The position numbers were made by a program, and so were the translations under genes. Below are positions 53,653-61,685 of a stretch of DNA of 64,000 nt, one piece after another. Positions within the stretch are counted from its first letter, which is position 1, and every line of letters begins with the position of its first letter. The notes under the pieces were generated by a model that ran no database searches, was not told where the DNA came from, and saw only the letters and a program-made list of their open reading frames with translations. Source of the DNA: CAZHHH01 sp052400685 (lineage in GTDB: Bacteria > Bacteroidota > Bacteroidia > Bacteroidales > Marinilabiliaceae); assembly GCA_052400685.1 (NCBI GenBank), contig JBQTGJ010000010.1; one strand, 5' to 3'.

Positions 53653-53661
53653 CTAGAAAAT

Positions 53662-56600
53662 ATGCTTGCTATGAATTATAAATTGCTTTTTATCCTTGTT
53701 GCCCTGTTTATCCCCGGGAGGGGTTATGTCAAGGCGCAAAACGATTCAACAAACGTTAAAACTGTATCGGGGATCGTACTGGATATGATCAGTAAACAGC
53801 CGGTTGCTTTTGCTTCAGTTACCTGCGGAGAGGTCTCTTCGTCTTTTACAGATATGGACGGTGCGTTTTCCCTCCAGATAACTGGCGAAACTGATGTTGT
53901 CTCGGTTAATTTAGTGGGATACCATTCTAAAGATGTCATTGTCGCCGGAAAGGACTCTTTAATTATATATTTAAAGGAATCGACTTCTTTTTCTTTTCAG
54001 GAGGAACTCAATACGGGCTATTTTGACATCAAACAACTTTATACGACGCAATCGGTTGCTGGGGTTAACCATCTTGATGACCTCAAAAAGCAAATGGCTT
54101 CGTCTGCTGAAGTTTCCTTTGATGGCCGGGTGGCCGGTGTTAATGCAATTGAACGTAACGGAATTAAGGGGTTGGGTTCTGACCTTTTTATAAGAGGTTA
54201 TTCGTCGCTTTATTCTTCTAACCAACCCTTAGTGGTGGTTGACGGTATGATGTATGACATAAATACCTATGGGACTTCAATGATCCCAGGTTCGCGGTCA
54301 AATGCGCTAGGAGGTATTGATTTAAATGATATTGAGAGCGTCTCGGTATTGCGGGATGCGGCTTCTATATATGGTGCTAAAGCTGCGAATGGCGTTATTC
54401 TCATACGTACAAATCATGCCAATAAACAGGCCACCAGCATCGATTTTGCTATGAGTGGGGGAATTGAACAGATGCCCTCGCTTCTTCCTCTGATGGATGC
54501 CGAACAATACCGATTATATACCAACGAAATGTTGATTTCATCAGGGTTATCTCTTGATTCGGTTGCTAAAATGCCGTTTTTGAAGAATGATGCTACTGCC
54601 GCAGACTATTATACTTATAGAAATAATACCGATTGGCAAAAGAAAGTTTTTAAAGACAATTATTCCAGTAATTACGGGCTTGTCATTAAAGGGGGTGATG
54701 ACGTTGCTTTGTATGCCCTTAATGTAGGGTACATGAAACAGGGTGGAACGGTTGATGATTCAGACTTTTCCCGGTTTAACCTGCGTTTCAATTCCGATAT
54801 TAACATTTCAAAAAGGTTGACACTCAATTCCAATATTGGTTTTTATTATATCGAAAAATCTATAACCGGTACAGGGCTTGAAAGTGTTGCTGATCCGGTG
54901 CATCAGGCCCGAATTAAAGCGCCTTTTTTACAGCCCTATCAACAAAGTGAAACAGGCATTGTTAGTCCTGATTACAGTGATTATGATTTGTTTGGTGTGA
55001 GCAACCCTGTGTCTTTATTATCAGGGATGGAGCAGAACAGCATGAATTATCGTTTGTCGGGCTCTTTTAATTTTGATGTAAAGGTTAATGATAATCTTGA
55101 TATTCAAAATCTTGTTGGTATTGTGTTTGATAAAACCCGTGAGAATGTATTCATTCCGAGCGAAGGCGTAGCTCCCGATACCGTTACTACAGGTGTTATT
55201 GAAAATAGAATGAAGACGCGTGTGTTAAGACACATGGTGGTAAATAATGATTTAAGAGCTACTTATTCAAACAGGTTTAATTATAACCATGGTTTGAAGG
55301 CTGTTGTTGGGGCTCGCTTAAGTGTGAATAATCTTGAAGAAGATTGGGGAGCCGATTATAATTCGGCCAATGACCAGATCCACACCTTGGGTTCAGGTAA
55401 TTATTTACTCCGGCAGAAGGGTGGTTTTATTGGTGAATGGTCTAATTTGAATTTGTATCTTAATGCAAATTATGATTTTAAAAAGAGATACTTTTTAACC
55501 GCCAGTCTCTCTCTCGACGGGAATTCCCGTTTTGGAGCTGAGGCCGATGGCATTAGTTTGTTTGATACCGTTTTTGGCATTTTCCCTTCCGTATCTGGTG
55601 CGTGGTTGGTTTCAGCCGAACCTTTTATGAATCAGCTTAACTGGGTGGATGTGTTTAAAATTCGTGCAAGTTATGGTTTGACAGGTAACGATGATATTGG
55701 TAATTATACCTCCAAAAGATATTATAATACCATTAATTTCTTAGGATATCAGGGATCTACTCTTGGAAATCTGTGGAACCCGGAGCTTGGGTATGAGAAA
55801 AATACCAAAACTAATGTCGGATTCGATTTGGCACTGCTTAAAGAGCGGCTTAGTTTATCGGTTGATTATTATCAAAGTAAAACAACCGATATGTTTGATT
55901 ACGTCACAAGTGACTATTATAGTGGTTTTGAGGGCTATTATGCAAATATTGGAGGTGTCACCACAACAGGGATGGACTTTTTTATTAATGGCCGTATTAT
56001 CAACAAGCCTTTTAAATGGGATTTGGGTGTAGTTGTCTCAAATTTTACCACTAATGTGGATGAGTTATGGCATAATAAACGATTGAGTACTTTTTATGGT
56101 GCAAATATTTTGACCGCTGAAGGGCAACCGTTGAATCAGTTTTATGGCTATAAAACGCAGGGCGTATTTAGTACATCAGAAGCAGCAAGCGCTTCGGGTT
56201 TATCCAATTTGATGGATAATGGTACTATTGTGCCTTTTGGTGCAGGTGATATGATTTTTGAGGATAGAGATGGGGATTTCGTTATTGATGAAAATGATAT
56301 GCAAGTGATTGGAGATCCTACACCTGATCTGTTTGGAGAAATGTCGTCTTCCATGAGATACAAAAGGTTATCGTTGGATGCTTCGGTGAGTTTTTCTTAT
56401 GGTGGTGATGTTTTTAATTATATGAGATATACCATGGAGCAAATGACTGGTTTTGATAATCAAATCAGATCGGTCTTGAACAGATGGCAGTATGAGGGTC
56501 AAATGACAGAGATGCCTAAAGCAAGCTTTGGTGATCCTATGGGGAACAACCGTTTTTCTGATCGTTGGATCGAAGATGGTTCTTATGTTAGACTCAAGAG

Positions 56601-56811
56601 TGTTACACTCAGTTATAAAATACCTTTGCATACCTCGCTGTTTAAAAATATGGAGGCCTATATCACCGGTTTAAATCTTTACACTTTTACCGATTATAAG
56701 GGGCTTGATCCTGAATTTAGTGCTGGGGGAAGTGCTTTGGTGCAAGGTATTGATCTGGGTATGGTACCACAGAATAGAACTTTTTTGGTGGGACTTAAAA
56801 TAGGGTTATAG
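53662..56811 (+). CDS. SusC-family TonB-dependent glycan transporter (second)
   Basis: A 1049-residue transporter. The signal peptide (ending VKAQ) is followed by a carboxypeptidase-regulatory-like domain (about 33-112; VSGIVLDMISKQPVAFASV), a plug (about 120-255; FIRGYSSLYSSNQPLVVVDG, IESVSVLRDAASIYGAKAAN), and a barrel ending FLVGLKIGL. It differs well beyond an allele from the first SusC, so this is not a recent tandem copy. It pairs with the SusD that follows. The alternative ATG at 53671 gives a shorter signal peptide. Confidence 0.93.
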   Translation: MLAMNYKLLFILVALFIPGRGYVKAQNDSTNVKTVSGIVLDMISKQPVAFASVTCGEVSSSFTDMDGAFSLQITGETDVVSVNLVGYHSKDVIVAGKDSLIIYLKESTSFSFQEELNTGYFDIKQLYTTQSVAGVNHLDDLKKQMASSAEVSFDGRVAGVNAIERNGIKGLGSDLFIRGYSSLYSSNQPLVVVDGMMYDINTYGTSMIPGSRSNALGGIDLNDIESVSVLRDAASIYGAKAANGVILIRTNHANKQATSIDFAMSGGIEQMPSLLPLMDAEQYRLYTNEMLISSGLSLDSVAKMPFLKNDATAADYYTYRNNTDWQKKVFKDNYSSNYGLVIKGGDDVALYALNVGYMKQGGTVDDSDFSRFNLRFNSDINISKRLTLNSNIGFYYIEKSITGTGLESVADPVHQARIKAPFLQPYQQSETGIVSPDYSDYDLFGVSNPVSLLSGMEQNSMNYRLSGSFNFDVKVNDNLDIQNLVGIVFDKTRENVFIPSEGVAPDTVTTGVIENRMKTRVLRHMVVNNDLRATYSNRFNYNHGLKAVVGARLSVNNLEEDWGADYNSANDQIHTLGSGNYLLRQKGGFIGEWSNLNLYLNANYDFKKRYFLTASLSLDGNSRFGAEADGISLFDTVFGIFPSVSGAWLVSAEPFMNQLNWVDVFKIRASYGLTGNDDIGNYTSKRYYNTINFLGYQGSTLGNLWNPELGYEKNTKTNVGFDLALLKERLSLSVDYYQSKTTDMFDYVTSDYYSGFEGYYANIGGVTTTGMDFFINGRIINKPFKWDLGVVVSNFTTNVDELWHNKRLSTFYGANILTAEGQPLNQFYGYKTQGVFSTSEAASASGLSNLMDNGTIVPFGAGDMIFEDRDGDFVIDENDMQVIGDPTPDLFGEMSSSMRYKRLSLDASVSFSYGGDVFNYMRYTMEQMTGFDNQIRSVLNRWQYEGQMTEMPKASFGDPMGNNRFSDRWIEDGSYVRLKSVTLSYKIPLHTSLFKNMEAYITGLNLYTFTDYKGLDPEFSAGGSALVQGIDLGMVPQNRTFLVGLKIGL

Positions 56812-56866
56812 ACCTTAGAGAAGAACTGTTAAACACAAATTTAGGACACGATAAAAATATAAGCAC

Positions 56867-58648
56867 ATGAAGAGGTTTAAGTTTTATATAATTGCAGTAG
56901 TTACGTTTCTGCTAGGTGGTTGGGGGCTATTTTCCTGTACCGATGTTTTAGAAGCGGATGCTAAAGATGTTTTGTTGGCCGATGGCGCCTGGCAAACAAT
57001 AGATGACGCTGATGCTGCCATTCGTGGTGTTTACGGACAGCTGAGTAATTTGGCGCCTCAGTATATAGTTCTTAATGAATTAAGAGCCGATTTGCTGGAT
57101 GTTACGGAAAATGCGTCTCCCGAATTGCGCGCTTTGTCGATGCATGAAGATGGTGCTGAGAATTGTGAATACGCTGATCCCAGTCCTTTTTTCGAATTAA
57201 TAAATAATTGCAATGATGTAATTAAGAATTTTGGAATTATGTATGACGAACACCTGTTGTCACGTGAAGAATATTACATGCGTTACTCAGATGTGGTGGC
57301 AGTCCGAAGCTGGACCTACTTACAGCTTTCCATGCATTTTTCCGATCAGGGAAAAGGTGGGGTACCCTACATTACAGAGCCAATTGTATCCGTTGATGAT
57401 ATTTTAGACTCAGAGGATTTGAATTATCTTTCACTCGAGACGATGATTGATACGCTTGTCAATGCAATGGAATCAATTCCTTATAAAGGTCTTTATACTG
57501 ATGAGAATCTGCTGTTACCTGTGTCGGGTTATGATACAAAATATATGTATATCGATAAGGAATATCTTTTGGGGGAATTACATCTGTGGGATGGAAATTA
57601 TAATGCCGCAGCGGTTTATTTTAAAACAATTATGGAACGAGGGTTGAGTGGAAACGATTTGTTCGATTTGTATAAGCTGCCTTATGATGCTTCAGCAACG
57701 CTAGGAGTAACCTCCAGTCGTTATAATAGTGGTTATGTCAGATATTATGAGAATGACCGTATGAGTGCCAAAAATATGTGGACTTATATGTTTATGGATG
57801 TTCAGTCTACCAATTATTCAAATGAATGGATCTGGGTTTTGTATTTCGATGGAACCTCTTCATCCAACCCTTTTCTAAAATTGTTTTCTATTGATGAAGG
57901 CGATTATCTTTTAAAACCATCGCAAAGCGCTATCGATAATTGGAACGGACAAATTCAAAGAAACGGTTTTCAGGGCGATTTTAGAGGCTATTTCCCGAAT
58001 TCGTATGCAGCCTCAGGATCGTATACAATGGAAGGTGATCAGCCGGTAGCGCTTAAACAAATTATGAATTCCTATTATGGCGCCACTTACTCAACCACTG
58101 GGCAGGATGGTCAATGGCAGCTATGGCGCGCTGGAGGACTTCACCTTCGTTATTGTGAAGCAGCCAATCGGGATGGACAGTCCAAAGTTGCTTATGCGTT
58201 GATGAACAATGGTATTGGAGCTAATTATCCCAGTAAATATCCAGAGGCGACCAATAATTATACCGACTCTACTTTAAGGATGCAAACAGGGTTGGCTTTC
58301 CCTTATGATTTTGATGCCCGTATGACTGGAGTCTCGGATAATCCGCCTATGTTACGTCAACCATGGTTTCGTAATAATGGCGTTCGGAACCGGGTGTATT
58401 TACCTAATCGGGAAGTGATTGGCGATTCATTATTAGTGATTGAAGATCAATTGCTGGATGAATCTGCACTGGAACTGGCGTTTGAAGGAGAACGATGGGG
58501 CGACTTAATGCGGATCGCTTTGCGTCGGGGCGATAACTCAATATTGGCTGACAAAATAGCTGAAAAGCTGAATAGAGCCAATCAGGATGGCGAAGCGGTC
58601 AGAGCACGACTAATGGATAAGAAAAATTGGTTCCTACCTCTTCAGTAG
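56867..58648 (+). CDS. SusD/RagB-family surface glycan-binding lipoprotein (second)
   Basis: A 593-residue lipoprotein (lipobox LFSC, Cys24, then TDVLEAD). SusD features: AIRGVYGQLSNLAPQYIVLN with ELRADLLD, NNCNDVIKNF, VVAVRSWTYLQLSMHF, and the C-terminal ALELAFEGERWGDLMRIALRR. It is longer than the first SusD. It forms a pair with the SusC 55 bases upstream. A bulged hairpin spans its stop codon and may end the transcript. Confidence 0.9.
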   Translation: MKRFKFYIIAVVTFLLGGWGLFSCTDVLEADAKDVLLADGAWQTIDDADAAIRGVYGQLSNLAPQYIVLNELRADLLDVTENASPELRALSMHEDGAENCEYADPSPFFELINNCNDVIKNFGIMYDEHLLSREEYYMRYSDVVAVRSWTYLQLSMHFSDQGKGGVPYITEPIVSVDDILDSEDLNYLSLETMIDTLVNAMESIPYKGLYTDENLLLPVSGYDTKYMYIDKEYLLGELHLWDGNYNAAAVYFKTIMERGLSGNDLFDLYKLPYDASATLGVTSSRYNSGYVRYYENDRMSAKNMWTYMFMDVQSTNYSNEWIWVLYFDGTSSSNPFLKLFSIDEGDYLLKPSQSAIDNWNGQIQRNGFQGDFRGYFPNSYAASGSYTMEGDQPVALKQIMNSYYGATYSTTGQDGQWQLWRAGGLHLRYCEAANRDGQSKVAYALMNNGIGANYPSKYPEATNNYTDSTLRMQTGLAFPYDFDARMTGVSDNPPMLRQPWFRNNGVRNRVYLPNREVIGDSLLVIEDQLLDESALELAFEGERWGDLMRIALRRGDNSILADKIAEKLNRANQDGEAVRARLMDKKNWFLPLQ

Positions 58649-58660
58649 AGGGGTAGGCGC
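58633..58660 (+). terminator. Possible terminator overlapping the stop codon of second susD
   Basis: CCTACCTCT (58633-58641) can pair with AGAGGGGTAGG (58647-58657) with a bulge, and T-rich sequence follows after CGCCTG. The T-run is imperfect, so support is moderate. Confidence 0.35.
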
Positions 58661-58803
58661 CTGTTTATTTTATTCATGATGAAATAATCCTGTTTGAAAA
58701 GAAAAACTGCTAAATAGGAAACAGGACGTTTCGTTGGTTTTTTTATGGATAATTATGGAGGGTGTTTTAATAAAGTGAGTTTGTTTAATTTAAAACTTTT
58801 GTT

Positions 58804-61572
58804 ATGAAAAAGAATCTTTACCAAATTGGGCTTTTACGCCGATTGTCAGGTCTGGCTTTTGCGCTGGTCTTAGCGGCGCCTTTGAGCGCACAAATGACTT
58901 GGACTGGTGCGGAAAATGATAATTTTACCTATGAAAATAACTGGGATCCAGCAGGTGATGTTTCCGGGCAAGATGTTATTATTCCTCGCGATTCATCTTA
59001 CTCGGTTGCTCCCGTTATTACAGGATCAACCGATATTGCGCTTAACAGTCTGAATATTTATACCGCAGATACCGAGGCCCAGAGACCTACTTTAACCATC
59101 AATTTTGATACCGATGAAACGACATTGACTTTAGCTACAGGGAATAGTGGTGGTATCGATTGGAATTTTACGGGTATTGTTCTGAAACGTGGAACTTTTC
59201 AACACCGTTCTAAGGATAATATTGTAAGAATGGGGTCTGATGATTGTTTTATTATTGTTGAAGGTGGAACTTTCATCATACCAAAGAATCTTTTAATGGG
59301 AAATAGTAATACGCCTACCGCTGGAGGTCAGGTGCAAATAAAAGGCGGCACCTTTCAGGTTGGAAGTTTAGGCCGTCTTTATTTGACTAGAGAAGGAGGG
59401 CAGTTTATCATCACCGGAGACGGGAAACTGGTTGTTGGTGGTAACTTTTCACAGGAGTATGTTGATAACGGATGGATAAACGGAGGTAGCGATTATTCTA
59501 TTGTTCGTACCTATGATGCTGTTGCTAATACAACCACTTTCTCTGCTGTATCTAATGATGTGTTTATTATTGCAAATTCAGATCGTCAGGTATTTACTGC
59601 CGGGGAAATGGGTACTGAAATTAATCTGTTGATAAATGAGAGGGTTGCAAATGCCCAAAGTTTGGTTTGGAAATATCGGATGGAAGGTGAAGAGACCTAT
59701 CAGGAATTTACTCCTGCAGAAACCGGTACTTCATTTACACCATCTTTTGCAGAACCAGGAACGTATTTTGTGAGATGTGAAGGTGTTGATGCCGAAGGTG
59801 TTGATGTTCAGACTGATGATGTTGAGGTTTATGTAGGTTCAGATAAAATTTCTATTACGCCTTATTTTGATACTCAGTTTGTGCGGGTCGATACCACGTT
59901 GTATACTTTAACTGCTGAAATTGACGGTGTTTATAGTGACATAGAGTGGAAATATTCGACAACACCAGGAGGCCCTTATCTTTCTTTCGACCCAATGGCC
60001 AATACGGAGTCTTATGCACCTAAATTTGCCGAAACGGGCAACCATTATTTGGTAGTTGAAGCTACAATTGATGGTGTACCTCAACGTAGTACCGAAATAT
60101 TGTTTGTTGTTGAAGGTTTGTCTTCTGTCGCTAAAGGTTTAACGTGGACCGGGGCTTTTAGTGCTGATGCTAATTATGCAGCCAATTTCGATCCAGCTGC
60201 TGCCAGTTTTAAGAATGCCTTGGTGTTCAATGCAGGTACTCCTTATGATGCAGTTTTTTCAAGCGCTTCCAATGATACTATTTATAAGTTAGAAATTTAT
60301 GACGCGCTTGTTACTGTAGACAAACCCGATACCTCGATTATGAATTTGAGAGCTGACGTTTATGCCGATGGTAAGTTTGTTATTAAATCAGGTACGGTGG
60401 ATCATACTTCGACTTATTTCCGGATTGAGTATGCTGCCGATACAGTGGTTGTAGAGGGAGATGGTGTTCTTAAGGTTCTTAACTTGCTGATGGCATATAG
60501 CGACGCCATGACTGAAGGAGGAGCTTTGGTGCTGAAAGATAATGCTCAGTTTTTTACTGATGTTGCTGGTCGTTTTCATTATGGCAATGATTCAACCAGC
60601 CGAATTTGGATTGATGATGCAGCAGTTGCTCATTTTACAGGTCAACAACTTAGTTTTGTAAAGGCATTGATTGATTCCGGCAAAATTGCTTGTAACGACA
60701 TCAATTTTGAACCCTACTTGTGGTATGATAATGTTGCCGGTTATACGATGGTTAAAGCACTTGACACGCGTGCGTTTGCATTGGCTGATGACGCTAAGCA
60801 ATACGTTGGGGTTGACACTCCTATCGGTACGGCACTTTCAACCGTTAACGGAGATAACGCTGGGTTGACTTCTTTTGCCTGGTATTGGAGTAATTCTTCT
60901 ACTGGCCCGTGGACCATGTTTGAGGGTTCTGAAAATCAGGCCAACTATTCGCCTCAGTTTAGTGAGAGTGGAACCTATTTTGTAATTGCAATAGGTAGTG
61001 ATGGCACGAATTCATTTGAGACACAAAATGTAGCAACTATTGAAGTTGTTGGTCTGAGTATTTCACCTGAGTCTCAGGAAATGTTAGCAGGTCAGGGTAA
61101 CCAAATGGAATACATCCTGACTGAAGGCGTTACATTGGTTTCTCGTGAATGGTACGATCTTACACTTGGTGAAGAAAATGCTGTTTTACTATCTACCGAT
61201 TCACTTTATACACCATCATTTACTGAATTGGGAACTTATACAATTGCCATGGTAGCTACTGTTGCAGATGAGTATAGTCAGCAATATAATCTTGTGGCTA
61301 CAGCAACTGTAAAAGTTGTTTCTGAATTAACTTCTGTAGGTGATATTCGTAGTGAGGAAATCTCAATATATCCGAATCCTTCTAATGGAACCTTCTATAT
61401 AAACACAGGAGGTGAATTTAGCGTTGAGGTCCTTGATATGAGTGGAACGGTTATTTTTAGCCAATCTAATCTGCAGTCCGGACAACCTCTGAATATTTCA
61501 CAAAAAGGAATTTTCCTGGTAAAAGTTACATCTGCCAATGGTCAAAAAGTTGGTCGATTGGTTGTGAAATAA
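58804..61572 (+). CDS. T9SS-secreted beta-helix/Ig repeat protein
   Basis: A 922-residue secreted protein. The signal peptide (1-30, ending LSAQ) is followed by two copies of one module: a beta-helix-like part starting TWTGA (about 31-260 and 445-670) and an Ig-like part ending in a G-TYF motif (about 265-440, possibly two Ig units, and 675-760). The C-terminal 70 residues are a type A T9SS sorting domain (ISIYPNPSNGTFYI, then GIFLVKVTSANGQKVGRLVV). No catalytic motif is seen. In this PUL it may bind pectin at the surface; that is inference. A UUCG-loop terminator follows. Confidence 0.82.
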   Translation: MKKNLYQIGLLRRLSGLAFALVLAAPLSAQMTWTGAENDNFTYENNWDPAGDVSGQDVIIPRDSSYSVAPVITGSTDIALNSLNIYTADTEAQRPTLTINFDTDETTLTLATGNSGGIDWNFTGIVLKRGTFQHRSKDNIVRMGSDDCFIIVEGGTFIIPKNLLMGNSNTPTAGGQVQIKGGTFQVGSLGRLYLTREGGQFIITGDGKLVVGGNFSQEYVDNGWINGGSDYSIVRTYDAVANTTTFSAVSNDVFIIANSDRQVFTAGEMGTEINLLINERVANAQSLVWKYRMEGEETYQEFTPAETGTSFTPSFAEPGTYFVRCEGVDAEGVDVQTDDVEVYVGSDKISITPYFDTQFVRVDTTLYTLTAEIDGVYSDIEWKYSTTPGGPYLSFDPMANTESYAPKFAETGNHYLVVEATIDGVPQRSTEILFVVEGLSSVAKGLTWTGAFSADANYAANFDPAAASFKNALVFNAGTPYDAVFSSASNDTIYKLEIYDALVTVDKPDTSIMNLRADVYADGKFVIKSGTVDHTSTYFRIEYAADTVVVEGDGVLKVLNLLMAYSDAMTEGGALVLKDNAQFFTDVAGRFHYGNDSTSRIWIDDAAVAHFTGQQLSFVKALIDSGKIACNDINFEPYLWYDNVAGYTMVKALDTRAFALADDAKQYVGVDTPIGTALSTVNGDNAGLTSFAWYWSNSSTGPWTMFEGSENQANYSPQFSESGTYFVIAIGSDGTNSFETQNVATIEVVGLSISPESQEMLAGQGNQMEYILTEGVTLVSREWYDLTLGEENAVLLSTDSLYTPSFTELGTYTIAMVATVADEYSQQYNLVATATVKVVSELTSVGDIRSEEISIYPNPSNGTFYINTGGEFSVEVLDMSGTVIFSQSNLQSGQPLNISQKGIFLVKVTSANGQKVGRLVVK

Positions 61573-61598
61573 TTTAAGTACTAAGTTTGATTTTTTAT

Positions 61599-61633
61599 AG
61601 CAGGATGCAGCTTCGGTTGCATCCTGCTCTTTT
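61599..61633 (+). terminator. Terminator with UUCG tetraloop
   Basis: AGCAGGATGCAGC (61599-61611) pairs with GTTGCATCCTGCT (61616-61628), with one G-T pair, closed by TTCG. A T/C-rich tract follows. The lyase gene begins 57 bases after the stem. Confidence 0.88.
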
Positions 61634-61685
61634 CTCCTTTCTTCTTTATTCCTTTTTCTGGCTGCGCCAGTAAAACATTACAATT

